Origin: an uncultured Erysipelotrichaceae bacterium
GTDB taxonomy: Bacteria; Bacillota_I; Bacilli_A; Erysipelotrichales; Coprobacillaceae
Assembly (NCBI GenBank): GCA_910588075.1
Contig: CAJUOS010000010.1
Coordinates: forward strand, 1 to 51,307
Length of the DNA: 51,307 nucleotides
Direction: 5' to 3'
Shown here: positions 1-8,957 of the stretch, piece by piece
How positions within the stretch are numbered: position 1 is the stretch's first letter
Layout of the letters: each line of letters begins with the position of its first letter
The notes under the pieces: generated by a model
The model's database searches: none
The model's input: only the letters and a program-made list of their open reading frames with translations
Told to the model about the DNA's origin: nothing
Translations under genes and position numbers: made by a program

Positions 1-65
1 GAGAAAAGAAAACTGAAGAATTATTTAAATCCTCCAGTTATATTATAGAGCCAAATATTAGACTA

Positions 66-92
66 AAAATAACGCTTAAAAAGCGTTATTTT
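66..92 (-). terminator. Intrinsic terminator of the MATE gene
   Basis: A perfect 12-bp inverted repeat (AAAATAACGCTT / AAGCGTTATTTT) with loop AAA. It overlaps the TAA stop codon of the MATE gene and would end its leftward transcript. The A/T flanks make it usable from either side. Confidence 0.75.
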
Positions 93-1425
93 CATTTAAC
101 CAATTGACTTTATGATAATAAATAATAAACATAATTGCACAAGTTACCCATGTAACTGGCCAACCCATAAACACATAATAAACACTTGATGTTATCTTTG
201 TAATGAGAATCAAATAAATTTGTCGAAGAATAACAAAATTAAAAACCATAATATACATTGGTACAGATGACTTTCCTGCTCCTCTTAAAACACCATTATA
301 AATTTGAACAATAGGTAAAACAATATAGAATGGCACGAATGCTAATTGCATTGTACGTCCTGCTTCCACAACACTAGGTTCACTATTAAACACAGCTATA
401 AAGCTTTTACCATATAAGAATAAAATAACTGAAATAAATGCAATAACAGCAAATGTCATAGCCATAGCTATTTTTGTTCCTTTTTTAACTCTATCAAACT
501 GTTTTTCCCCAATATTTTGTCCTACAAAGGTCGTAATTGCCATATTAAAACTTTGTAATGGTAAGTTAACAAATCCATCAATCCTTATGCTTGCTGAATA
601 TCCTGCAACAACGCTCGAACCAAATCCATTCACATAGGACTGAACAACTAAGTTAGATAAAGATACAATACTTTGTTGTAATCCTGTTGGTAATCCTACC
701 ATTATAATCTTTTTTAAAATAGGTACATCAAAACGAATATCTTTAATTATCAGTTGATGAGCTTCCTCTGATTTCATCAAGACATAAACAATCATAATAG
801 CACTTATTGCCTGGGCAATTAATGTCGCATATCCTGCACCAGCTACTCCCCATTTCAAATATTTTACAAATAAGAAATCTAAAATAATATTGATAATACA
901 AGCTATGACCAAAAAATATAGTGGTCTTTTTGAATCACCAATCGCCCTTAATATTCCTGAACCCATATTATAAATAAGTGCAAAACATATACCTATAAAA
1001 TATATTGATAAATAAGTTGAAGATTCTGGAAAAACATCAATTGGAGTCCCAACTGCATGTAACATAGGATCAGTCCCTAAAACCCCTAAAATTGTCAACA
1101 ATACAGACATCACTAGTGTTAAAGCTGCTGAACTATGAACTGCCTTTTTTAATCGTTTATAATCTCCAGCTCCATAATACTGAGCAATAATCACTCCTGC
1201 ACCTGTAGCCAAACCCATAAAAAAGCCAATTAACATATTAATAATAGGTGAAGATGCTCCAACAGCTGCAAGTGCTTCTTTTCCTACATAATTTCCTACC
1301 ACATAAGAATCAAAAGTATTATAAAGTTGTTGAAATAAGTTTCCTATAAGTAAAGGTATTGAAAACCAAAAAATTGATTTTGCTATTGAACCATGTATCA
1401 AGTCCGTTGTTCCATTTTTCCTCAT
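76..1425 (-). CDS. MATE family multidrug/toxin efflux transporter
   Basis: A 449-residue, very hydrophobic protein with about twelve membrane helices. The N-terminus (LIHGSIAKSIFWFSIPLLIG, then NLFQQLYNTFDSYVVGNYVG) is the classic start of MatE domain 1. The second MatE repeat begins near residue 240 (PILKKIIMVGLPTGLQQSIV). Members of this family are cation-coupled antiporters that export drugs or metabolites across the cytoplasmic membrane. The length matches the NorM/DinF type. The gene is monocistronic, with its own terminator and divergent from the HAD phosphatase. A GGGAGTGAG ribosome site precedes the ATG. The substrate cannot be read from the sequence. Confidence 0.93.
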   Translation of the reverse strand: MRKNGTTDLIHGSIAKSIFWFSIPLLIGNLFQQLYNTFDSYVVGNYVGKEALAAVGASSPIINMLIGFFMGLATGAGVIIAQYYGAGDYKRLKKAVHSSAALTLVMSVLLTILGVLGTDPMLHAVGTPIDVFPESSTYLSIYFIGICFALIYNMGSGILRAIGDSKRPLYFLVIACIINIILDFLFVKYLKWGVAGAGYATLIAQAISAIMIVYVLMKSEEAHQLIIKDIRFDVPILKKIIMVGLPTGLQQSIVSLSNLVVQSYVNGFGSSVVAGYSASIRIDGFVNLPLQSFNMAITTFVGQNIGEKQFDRVKKGTKIAMAMTFAVIAFISVILFLYGKSFIAVFNSEPSVVEAGRTMQLAFVPFYIVLPIVQIYNGVLRGAGKSSVPMYIMVFNFVILRQIYLILITKITSSVYYVFMGWPVTWVTCAIMFIIYYHKVNWLNENNAF

Positions 1426-1551
1426 AAACTCACTCCCTTTTCTATGCCCTATTATACTCCACTTTCCTTAAAATAAAAAATAATTACATTTTCTGAAAAT
1501 AATTTTTATTTTTATATAATTTCAGTATAATAAACATACGGAGGAAAGATT

Positions 1552-2403
1552 ATGAATAGAAATATTATATTTTTTGATGTTGATGGAACATTAGTAGATG
1601 TGAGACCAGCAAGAGAATATATTCCTGAATCTACAATTCAAGCAGTTCATGCTGCAAGAGAAAAAGGAAATTTATGTTTTTTATGCACTGGAAGAAGTAA
1701 AGCAGAAATTTATTCACATATTTTAGATGTGGGATTTGATGGAATTATAGGTGCTGGTGGTGGATTTGTAGAAATTGGAAATGAAATGTTATATCATAAA
1801 AAAATTTCTCAAGATGCTATTAATCATGTTGTTGATTTCTTTGATAAACATCATTTTGATTATTATATTGAAAGTAATGGAGGATTATATGCAAGTCCTC
1901 ATCTTGTTAAAAGACTTGAATGGATTACATATGGTGATTTAGAAAATGATCCTCAAGCAAGACAAAAAAAAGAAGAAACTCCTAGTCATTTTATTCCATC
2001 ATTAAAAGAAGGGTATGACCTTCATCGTGATGATGTTAATAAAGTTTGTTTTTTAGAAAAAGATGGATTTCCTTTTGAAAAAATAAAAGAAGAATTTGAA
2101 AATGAATTTAATGTTATTCATTGTACTGTCCCTTCATTTGGTGATGATAGTGGTGAATTATCTGTTCCAGGAGTTAATAAAGCTTCTGCTATTGAAGCAC
2201 TCATTACTCATCTTGGTATCCCTAAAGAAAATACCTATGCTTTTGGAGATGGTTTGAATGATACAGATATGTTAGAATATTGTCAATATGGAATTGCTGT
2301 TGGTAATGCTAAAGAACAATTAAAAGAAATTGCTGATGAAGTTACTGATGATATAGCTAATGATGGAATTTATCATTCTATGAAAAAACATCATTTAATT
2401 TAA
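1552..2403 (+). CDS. Cof-type HAD-IIB family sugar-phosphate phosphatase
   Basis: 283 residues with all HAD motifs: motif I FFDVDGTLVD near residue 8 (nucleophile and general-acid Asp), motif II CTGRSK near 47, a motif III lysine in the GVNKASAI segment, and motif IV FGDGLNDTDML near 232. The cap is the C2B type between motifs II and III, typical of Cof/YidA enzymes that dephosphorylate sugar phosphates or related metabolites in the cytoplasm. Good RBS (GGAGGAAAG) 7 nt before the ATG. Possible -10 elements at 1515-1520 and 1526-1531. The gene stands alone, divergent from the MATE exporter and convergent with the histidine kinase. The exact substrate is unknown. Confidence 0.92.
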   Translation: MNRNIIFFDVDGTLVDVRPAREYIPESTIQAVHAAREKGNLCFLCTGRSKAEIYSHILDVGFDGIIGAGGGFVEIGNEMLYHKKISQDAINHVVDFFDKHHFDYYIESNGGLYASPHLVKRLEWITYGDLENDPQARQKKEETPSHFIPSLKEGYDLHRDDVNKVCFLEKDGFPFEKIKEEFENEFNVIHCTVPSFGDDSGELSVPGVNKASAIEALITHLGIPKENTYAFGDGLNDTDMLEYCQYGIAVGNAKEQLKEIADEVTDDIANDGIYHSMKKHHLI

Positions 2404-2430
2404 AAAATGCTCAGTTAATTGAGCATTTTT
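2403..2430. terminator. Bidirectional terminator between HAD gene and histidine kinase gene
   Basis: An 11-bp inverted repeat (AAAAATGCTCA / TGAGCATTTTT, loop GTTAAT) directly between two convergent stop codons. An A-run on one side and a T-run on the other serve both strands. Confidence 0.85.
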
Positions 2431-5400
2431 CATTTTAATACTTTTTCTAAAGTTTTTAATAAATTTCCAATATCTATTGGTTTGGCTATATGTCCATTCA
2501 TTCCACTTCTCAATGCTTCCTGTTTATCTTCTTCAAAAGCATTTGCAGTCATTGCAAAAATAGGTATAGAAGCTAAATTTTTATTTTTTAAATTTCGTAT
2601 TTTTCTTGTTGCCTCATAACCATTCATAACAGGCATTTGAACATCCATAAGAATTAATTGATAATATTCTGGTTCAGAATTTTCTATCATTTCTACTGCT
2701 TTCTTTCCATTATAAGCAATTTCAATCGTAAAACCTTCATCTTCTAAAATAGCAGTTGCAATTTCTTGATTAAGTTCGTTATCCTCCACCAATAAAATAC
2801 GACCTGTATAAAATTTATTTTTTTCTTTTTCTTCATTTTCAACTATGTATTCATCATTTTGATTAACAACTGAATATAAACAACTTCTTAATTCTGATAA
2901 AAATAATGGTTTACTGCAAAATGCAGAAACACCTGCTTCCTGTGCTTCCTCTTTAATATCTGACCAATCATATGCTGTTAAAACAATAATAGGTATATTT
3001 TCTCCAATTTCTTTACGTATTCTTCTTGTTACTTCAACACCATTCATATCAGGAAGTAACCAATCTATAACATATATATCATAATGATTATTACGCATTA
3101 TAGCTTGTTTTGTACGTAATATAGCTTCTTTTCCAGATAAAGTCCATTCTGCATGTATACCTATTTGCTGAAGCATATAAGATACACTATCACAAGTATT
3201 AAAATCATCATCTACAACTAATGCACGACAATTTTTAAATTCAGGAATATTTTTAGGAATTTCTGGCCCTGAATGTAAACGGAATGAGAGCGATACAATA
3301 ACTTCTGTTCCAACTCCTTGTTCACTTTTAACTTCAATTGAACCATTCATCATATCAACAATATTTTTAGTGATAGCCATTCCTAAGCCTGTTCCTTGAA
3401 TACCACTAATGGTACTATTCTTTTCTCTTTCAAACGGTTCAAAAATATGTGCAACAAATTCTTCACTCATACCTATTCCTGTGTCTTGAATACAGAATTC
3501 ATATTGAGCATAATCAGATGACAAACCTGGTTTTTCAGTTACTCTCATATTGATCATGCCACCTGCTTGTGTATATTTAATAGCATTACTTAATAAATTA
3601 AGAAGTACTTGATTTAAACGTAATTTATCACAATAAATATTTTCATCTAAAACATCTATTGTATCAATAAATAATTCTAATTGTTTAGCATGTATATCTG
3701 TCTGTAAAATATTATGTAATTCATGTAATACTTCTGGTAAACTACATAGTTTTTCTTCTAGTCGTAATTTACCACTTTCTATACGGCTCATATCTAAAAT
3801 ATCATTAATTAAACTTAATAAATGATTTCCTGATGTCATAATTTTCTTTAAATATTCTCTCACCAAAACATGATCATCAAAATGTGTTATAGCTAAGTTT
3901 GTAAATCCAACAATAGCGTTCATTGGAGTACGAATGTCATGCGACATATTAGATAAGAAGACACTTTTAGCTTTGCTTGCTCTATTGGCTTGTAAAAGAG
4001 CATCTTCTAATAATTTTCTTTGTTCCATTTCTTTACGTGTTTCTTCATCTACACTTCTAAAACCTAAAACAACTCCATGACTTTTATCCCAAATATTTGT
4101 TCTTACAACTTTCATTTCAAAATATTGAACTTCATTATCATTTAATATTCGAAAATTCATATAAAATACTTTCTTTTCTGCAAGTTCTTTTAATAAATAT
4201 TTTTGAGATGTTAATTCTTCAAAGGTTTCTTTATCATCTTCATATACAAACTTTTGCATGTAAGTCTTCATACTTTTATTAAGTTCAATCTCGCCATTAA
4301 ATATAGTATCTAACATATGATGATTATCATCTACTACTCTTAATGGTGTTCCTAATCCTGTATTTAAATCAAAAAAACAAACAAGATTATAATCTACACT
4401 TAATGCTCGTACTAATTCCATTTGATGTTTTTCTTTATTTTTTTCTTGTAATTTTTGATCAGTATAATCTATAAGTAAATGTTGATAAAATAATTCATTA
4501 TCTTCTTTTAAAAGTTTAATATTTCCCATAATATGAATAAGTTGTCCATTTTTATGTACAACACTATATTCAACATTGATACTATCACCTTCAGATTTTA
4601 ATTCTTTAATATCATTTTGAAGTTTTATTTTATCTTCATCTAAAACAGAAGGAGCAACAAAATAGAATCCATCTTGAACCAATTCTTCTTGAGACTCATA
4701 GCCTAATATACTTAATGCAGCTCTATTAACACTAAGAATTTCGTTACCATTCATTGTATAACATAAAACTCCAGAATCAATGGTTGTAAAAATAGTTTCT
4801 AATGTACGATTCTTTTTGATAAGTTCTTCTTCATATGCACGTTCTTGAGTAATATCTATCCCAACGCCAACTGTCCCCATAACACTTCCATCAAGATCAT
4901 ATAAAGGTGATTTATAAGTTGTAAAAAGTTTCATTTCTTCACCAGATTTAACAAGTTCTTCTGATATACAAGTTTTCTTTGTATTCATAACTTCTAAATC
5001 AGATTCCATGCAATCATAACCATCTTCATTAGGATCAACATCCCAAATATAAAAATGATCTCTTCCTTCTACTTGAGCTTTTGTTTTATTCACAGTTTTA
5101 CAAAAACTATCATTTACTTTCTTATGTATACCCTCTTTATCTTTATACCAAATAAGGTTAGGGATGTTATTAATAGTTGCTTCAAAATAATGATTTGTCT
5201 GCCAATAATCTTTACTCATTTTCAATGTTTGTTGCCATCTTAAGAAACGAAACTTGACTTCTTCATCTGACATAGGCATAGTCCACACATCTTGAATATC
5301 TTTTAAATGATTCCACTGATAATTTTGATCTTTATTCACTAATAATATAATTTGCATATTATCTTGTTTTTTTAAATTAAATAAAGATAGTCTTGATTTT

Positions 5401-5579
5401 AAATCTTCATTACATAAATCAATAATAACAACGTCTGATTTATAAAATATTATTTCTTCAATTTGATCACTTTCATAAAATTCATGTGTAAAATGTTCTA
5501 ATGGTGGTATTTCTTTTATAGTTTTAAAAAATTGACTTTGACTTCCTAATAAATAAAAACGAGTATAACAATGATACAT
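2430..5579 (-). CDS. Soluble hybrid sensor histidine kinase with PAS domains and two receivers
   Basis: 1049 residues and no membrane helix, so probably cytoplasmic. Order: an N-terminal segment (1-115) that looks like a degenerate receiver (VVIIDLCN, IILLVN strands); three PAS-like regions (about 130-250, 260-370, 385-515); HisKA with phospho-acceptor His547 in NMSHDIRTPMN; HATPase_c with NLLSNAIKYT and GTGLGMAI; receiver 1 with Asp839 in VIDWLLPDM; receiver 2 with Asp979 in LILMDVQMPVMNG. No HPt domain is fused, so phosphotransfer onward needs a partner elsewhere. The first PAS retains an intermediate-domain style ending (GTVGVGIDITQER). Monocistronic; no output regulator is adjacent. The signal is unknown. 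Confidence 0.93.
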   Translation of the reverse strand: MYHCYTRFYLLGSQSQFFKTIKEIPPLEHFTHEFYESDQIEEIIFYKSDVVIIDLCNEDLKSRLSLFNLKKQDNMQIILLVNKDQNYQWNHLKDIQDVWTMPMSDEEVKFRFLRWQQTLKMSKDYWQTNHYFEATINNIPNLIWYKDKEGIHKKVNDSFCKTVNKTKAQVEGRDHFYIWDVDPNEDGYDCMESDLEVMNTKKTCISEELVKSGEEMKLFTTYKSPLYDLDGSVMGTVGVGIDITQERAYEEELIKKNRTLETIFTTIDSGVLCYTMNGNEILSVNRAALSILGYESQEELVQDGFYFVAPSVLDEDKIKLQNDIKELKSEGDSINVEYSVVHKNGQLIHIMGNIKLLKEDNELFYQHLLIDYTDQKLQEKNKEKHQMELVRALSVDYNLVCFFDLNTGLGTPLRVVDDNHHMLDTIFNGEIELNKSMKTYMQKFVYEDDKETFEELTSQKYLLKELAEKKVFYMNFRILNDNEVQYFEMKVVRTNIWDKSHGVVLGFRSVDEETRKEMEQRKLLEDALLQANRASKAKSVFLSNMSHDIRTPMNAIVGFTNLAITHFDDHVLVREYLKKIMTSGNHLLSLINDILDMSRIESGKLRLEEKLCSLPEVLHELHNILQTDIHAKQLELFIDTIDVLDENIYCDKLRLNQVLLNLLSNAIKYTQAGGMINMRVTEKPGLSSDYAQYEFCIQDTGIGMSEEFVAHIFEPFEREKNSTISGIQGTGLGMAITKNIVDMMNGSIEVKSEQGVGTEVIVSLSFRLHSGPEIPKNIPEFKNCRALVVDDDFNTCDSVSYMLQQIGIHAEWTLSGKEAILRTKQAIMRNNHYDIYVIDWLLPDMNGVEVTRRIRKEIGENIPIIVLTAYDWSDIKEEAQEAGVSAFCSKPLFLSELRSCLYSVVNQNDEYIVENEEKEKNKFYTGRILLVEDNELNQEIATAILEDEGFTIEIAYNGKKAVEMIENSEPEYYQLILMDVQMPVMNGYEATRKIRNLKNKNLASIPIFAMTANAFEEDKQEALRSGMNGHIAKPIDIGNLLKTLEKVLK

Positions 5580-5701
5580 CTTTAATTTCCTCCCTATACT
5601 CTATATTATTTTATGTGTACTTAATTTAATTTTTATAGTTTATTAGCATATAATTTCATTCTAACAATCCTCAGAATTTCTGTCAATATTTTAAGGATTA
5701 A

Positions 5702-5727
5702 TAAAAAAAGAAGTACTTCTACTTCTT
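5702..5727 (-). terminator. Terminator of the CHAP gene
   Basis: AAGAAGTA-CTTC-TACTTCTT hairpin (8-bp stem, 4-nt loop) followed on the minus strand by seven T residues. It lies 18 nt past the CHAP stop codon. Confidence 0.75.
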
Positions 5728-5744
5728 AGATTTAAAATCATAAA

Positions 5745-6551
5745 TTATATTTGATAAAATTCTTTTTTAGGCATAGGAGGAACATATTCTATTTTTTTAA
5801 TATTACTTGATGATGAGCTTCCAACTTGATTATTGGCTTTTATTGATAAAGAATAAGTTCCATATTTTCTATTATCATATATAAAAGAATATTTTGAAAG
5901 TGATGAGTTAACAACTTTTTGATAAACAATTTTATTGTTTGAATTTTTCATATATATTGTATAACTTGATGCTTGATTCACTTTTTTCCAAGATAAAGAA
6001 ATTTTATTTTTACTAATTATAGCACTCGATAGTTGTGGTTTTTTTGGTGCTTTAGGATAATTTGGTCTTACATATACAATTCTACTTTTACTAACTTTGC
6101 CTTTTCCTACCCTATAATCTGTTGCTTTTATATAAGATACTTTATGAGAATAATTTCCATGAATAGACATTTTTGAACCTGTCATTAATGCTGTATGTAT
6201 CATTGTTTGAGATCGAGAACTTTTTTTATAAAAAACAATATCACCTTTTTGTGGCTTTTTTACAACTTTAGCACCTTTTTTCAATAACTGCTTATACATT
6301 GTTGTACTATTTGTAGCATTTGGTATAACTTTTGTTGATACTTTTGCCTTTCTTGCAGACCAATTTACAAATGCTGTACACCAAGGAGCAGGTCCATATT
6401 TTTTCTTATAACGACTCCCTTTTTCTTTCATTGCAATAGAAACCATTTTATCTTGTACAAGTGTCTTTGCTTCTATCTTTTTGATATTAAATTGTATAAT
6501 CGTTATTCCTAATATCAACACAAATATTATTTTAACTATTTTTTTCAACAT
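5745..6551 (-). CDS. Secreted CHAP-domain peptidoglycan hydrolase with C-terminal fibronectin III-like domain
   Basis: I place the start at the ATG of MLKKIVKIIF because GAGGAGAG sits just upstream; a longer frame to 6608 would put extra residues before the signal peptide. 268 residues: signal peptide about 1-28 (cleavage near IEA-KTL), CHAP domain about 35-165 with predicted catalytic Cys58 (PWCTAFVNW), His119 (MIHTALMTG) and Asn133 (IHGN), then a beta-sandwich of Fn3 type (about 175-255, LSWKKVNQASSYTIYMK). CHAP enzymes cleave peptide bonds or amides in peptidoglycan outside the cell. Very lysine-rich, consistent with wall binding. Own terminator, no operon partners. An extended -10 (TGTTATACT) lies upstream. 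Confidence 0.85.
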   Translation of the reverse strand: MLKKIVKIIFVLILGITIIQFNIKKIEAKTLVQDKMVSIAMKEKGSRYKKKYGPAPWCTAFVNWSARKAKVSTKVIPNATNSTTMYKQLLKKGAKVVKKPQKGDIVFYKKSSRSQTMIHTALMTGSKMSIHGNYSHKVSYIKATDYRVGKGKVSKSRIVYVRPNYPKAPKKPQLSSAIISKNKISLSWKKVNQASSYTIYMKNSNNKIVYQKVVNSSLSKYSFIYDNRKYGTYSLSIKANNQVGSSSSSNIKKIEYVPPMPKKEFYQI

Positions 6552-6608
6552 ATTTCTCTCCTCAATACCAATTACAAGTATAACAAAATGTTCACAAAAA
6601 GTACACAC

Positions 6609-6633
6609 AAATCTTAAGAAATTCTTAAGATTT
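6609..6633. promoter_or_regulatory. Perfect 25-bp palindrome upstream of the CHAP gene
   Basis: Two 12-nt arms (AAATCTTAAGAA and TTCTTAAGATTT) around a single central A. It sits about 58 nt upstream of the chosen CHAP start. It could be a regulator operator or a hairpin; without a strong U-run, an operator is the better guess. Confidence 0.45.
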
Positions 6634-6912
6634 TAAAATTATATTGATTAAATCAATGTTTTTAGATACACAAAAGCAACACATCTTATATCTTTATCTC
6701 ATAAAAACCACTAAAAATAATAGAAATGATACATCTAACATTAGGTACAATAATATGTCATAATATCAAAATAGTTTACTTAAACATAAGTAATTTAACT
6801 CAATTTAAAAAATTATATTTTCATAATCTATCCTTTTAAATAAATAATATTTTTAAATCAGTTTTTTTATTAAATGACTATATATTTATGGAGACAAAAT
6901 AAAAAATTAATG
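6634..6912. other. Gene-free AT-rich stretch
   Basis: No open frame with a ribosome site on either strand and no recognisable RNA. A TATAAT at 6913-6918 at its right edge is the likely -10 for the following lipoprotein gene; no good -35 is visible. Confidence 0.4.
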
Positions 6913-6940
6913 TATAATTAAATTAAGGAGGATGATTCAA

Positions 6941-7435
6941 ATGAAAAAGTTTATATTATTATTTATTTTTTGCTCATGCTTATTTGGATGTACATTAAAC
7001 TCCAATGAAAGTATTAATCACAAACAATTTTTATTAGACATTCAATCAACTATGCCTTTAGAAATTTATAATGAGCTTCAAAAAAATGGGTATTTTTCTC
7101 AAATCGATAATACTCTATCCATTGCAAATGATGAGCATAATCCTACACTACGCCTTGACTTTACTTATAAAAATAACATATTAGTGAATTATGTTGCAAA
7201 AGAATATGGTTTTATAGATAATATGAAGAACCAAACAATAAATGAAGAAGAAGCAATGACTTTAGCAAAACAATTTGCTAAAATATTTTTACAAAAAAAT
7301 ATATTGTTAGAAAAAACTGATAATTTGAATGATTATATTGGAAAAAATTATATAACTTTTAAAGATAATGAAAATAATATTTACTTAGTACAATTAAATA
7401 AAAATATGATTATAAAGTATATTAACAATTCTTAA
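6941..7435 (+). CDS. Small lipoprotein of unknown function
   Basis: The open frame begins at 6932, but that ATG overlaps the AAGGAGG ribosome site, so the real start is the ATG at 6941 (MKKFILLFIFCSCLFGC). 164 residues. It has a lipoprotein signal peptide with lipobox LFGC, so the mature protein would be anchored to the outer face of the membrane. The rest is charged and mixed alpha/beta without a recognised motif; the second half (NEEEAMTLAKQFAKIFL) looks helical and PepSY-like, but that is only an impression. Isolated gene with its own terminator. Function unknown. Confidence 0.75.
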   Translation: MKKFILLFIFCSCLFGCTLNSNESINHKQFLLDIQSTMPLEIYNELQKNGYFSQIDNTLSIANDEHNPTLRLDFTYKNNILVNYVAKEYGFIDNMKNQTINEEEAMTLAKQFAKIFLQKNILLEKTDNLNDYIGKNYITFKDNENNIYLVQLNKNMIIKYINNS

Positions 7436-7520
7436 TAAGTTAAAAAATACATTAGTTTTTTTCTAGGTGATGAGGCTAAACAGAAACAGAATATTATCAA
7501 GTGTCTGAAGTAAAAAAAAT

Positions 7521-7552
7521 AAACACAGGTATTAACTTGTGTTTTCTTTTAT
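7521..7552 (+). terminator. Terminator after the lipoprotein gene
   Basis: AAACACAGG / CTTGTGTTT stem (one G-U pair) with loop TATTAA, followed by TCTTTTATT on the plus strand. It is 86 nt past the lipoprotein stop. Confidence 0.6.
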
Positions 7553-7633
7553 TGTACTTCAATATCTTTACTTCATTATTTATAACCATAAGAGAAGGTA
7601 ATAATTTATTTCTAATATAGAAAACAGATATTA

Positions 7634-7679
7634 TATAACTTAAAAAATGATTTTCTATCTAAGTTATAATCTTTTTTTT
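7634..7679 (+). terminator. Second rightward terminator-like hairpin
   Basis: TATAACTTA / TAAGTTATA stem (9 bp) with a 17-nt loop, followed by a run of eight T residues. It may back up the first terminator; nothing else in 7436-7749 looks coding. Confidence 0.45.
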
Positions 7680-7681
7680 AC

Positions 7682-7711
7682 AAAAAAATAGCTATCTCTT
7701 TGATAACTATT
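7682..7711 (-). terminator. Terminator of the NUDIX-to-glyS gene block
   Basis: AATAGCTATC / GATAACTATT stem with one mismatch, followed by seven T residues on the minus strand. It is about 40 nt beyond the NUDIX stop codon, the last gene of the block. Confidence 0.6.
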
Positions 7712-7749
7712 CTCTCTATTACTTTTGATATAAAGCAAAAACGAAGTAT

Positions 7750-8208
7750 CTAATAACTCTCCTCTTGATATTCTATAACATGATCATTTTCATATACAAT
7801 TTTAGCACTATGAATTTTATCATCTTTAAGCCATTCAAAAAAATGATAATCTCCTTCCCACATAGGCAAAGAAGCAATTTTATCGTTATCAATCCATTGT
7901 AATATTCCTTCATCACATTCATGTATTTCTCCACTAAATTCATGACATGTATAAACAAACATCAATTCATCTTCACCATAATATATTCCTGGAAAAGATA
8001 CAAATCCTTGTAACTGTAATTTTTGAGCTTTTAATCCAGTTTCTTCAAAAATTTCTCTTTTCATACATTCTTCAGCACTTTCACCTGTTTCAAATTTACC
8101 ACCAACACCAATCCATTTTCCACTATTGATATCTGTTTTCTTTTTCACACGATGAAGTAATAATGTCTGTTTTTCTTTTTGTATATAGCACATTGTTGTT
8201 AAAATCAT
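7750..8208 (-). CDS. NUDIX hydrolase (8-oxo-dGTP diphosphatase-like)
   Basis: 152 residues with a complete Nudix box (GGKFETGESAEECMKREIFE followed by ETGL) at about residues 37-60, where the REIFEETG glutamates bind the catalytic metal. It resembles MutT/YtkD-type enzymes that hydrolyse oxidised nucleoside triphosphates. The Nif3 gene ends 2 nt before its ATG, so it is the last gene of the trmK-nif3 tail. A second open frame inside it is only a shadow. Substrate identity is inferred from family only. Confidence 0.9.
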   Translation of the reverse strand: MILTTMCYIQKEKQTLLLHRVKKKTDINSGKWIGVGGKFETGESAEECMKREIFEETGLKAQKLQLQGFVSFPGIYYGEDELMFVYTCHEFSGEIHECDEGILQWIDNDKIASLPMWEGDYHFFEWLKDDKIHSAKIVYENDHVIEYQEESY

Positions 8209-8210
8209 AA

Positions 8211-8957
8211 TTAACGATAGTGATAATAATCAGGAGATATTCCTGTTATTATATCTACACTCACTTCCTCTTCTAACAATTCTTTTAGTTTCTTTACCAT
8301 TATTTTTTCTGTATGATGATGAATATCAATTAATAATAAATTATGATCAGAAGCATTTTTAGCATGACGATATTTTGTATCACCTGTTAGATAAGCATCA
8401 ACCTTACCATAAAATTCTTCTATAAAATCTGCTCCACTTCCACCACAAATTGCAACTCTATTGATAATATCAGTTTGTCCTGCATATTTGAAGTGTTCTA
8501 ATTGATAAACATTCTGAACATAATCTATAAACTCTTCCATTTTCATAGGTTGATTTAATGTTGCTAGTCTTGTTATACCAGAATGATCACCAACTTCAAT
8601 ATGATGAACATCCATTTGTTCAATAAGCCACTGATTCATAGAAACTTTATCTAAAGCAGTATGAGAACTATAAACAACTATCTTATTTTCAATAGCTTTA
8701 AATATAAACTCTCCCATAAATTCATCTTTATCTATATTAGATATTTGATCTAACAAAAATGGATGGTGAGTAATAAGCATTTGACAATGATTTTCAATAG
8801 CTTCTTCTAAGGATTGAATATCTGCATTAAGTGAAATCATGATTTTGTGAACCTCTTGATTTCTATCTCCTATTTGTAATCCACATTTATCCCATTGCTC
8901 TTGTATTGATAATGGAAAATGTTTTTCTATTATTTCAATAATCTGTTGTGCTTTCAT
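8211..8957 (-). CDS. Nif3-like dinuclear metal-centre protein (short form)
   Basis: 248 residues. Metal ligands of the Nif3/YqfO family are visible: THHPFL (residues about 63-68), SSHTALD (about 97-103) and the C-terminal DIHHHTE segment. The inserted PII-like domain found in B. subtilis YqfO (about 370 residues) is missing, so this is the compact form. The family is often annotated as GTP cyclohydrolase I type 2, but its true activity is uncertain. The first 23 nt overlap the end of trmK, the usual Firmicutes pairing, which implies translational coupling. Confidence 0.92.
   Translation of the reverse strand: MKAQQIIEIIEKHFPLSIQEQWDKCGLQIGDRNQEVHKIMISLNADIQSLEEAIENHCQMLITHHPFLLDQISNIDKDEFMGEFIFKAIENKIVVYSSHTALDKVSMNQWLIEQMDVHHIEVGDHSGITRLATLNQPMKMEEFIDYVQNVYQLEHFKYAGQTDIINRVAICGGSGADFIEEFYGKVDAYLTGDTKYRHAKNASDHNLLLIDIHHHTEKIMVKKLKELLEEEVSVDIITGISPDYYHYR

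Noticed and set aside
1..75. Possible 3' end of a gene on the plus strand entering from the left
   Set aside because: Two frames are open for 15-35 codons, but there is no way to choose between them and one runs through the MATE terminator.
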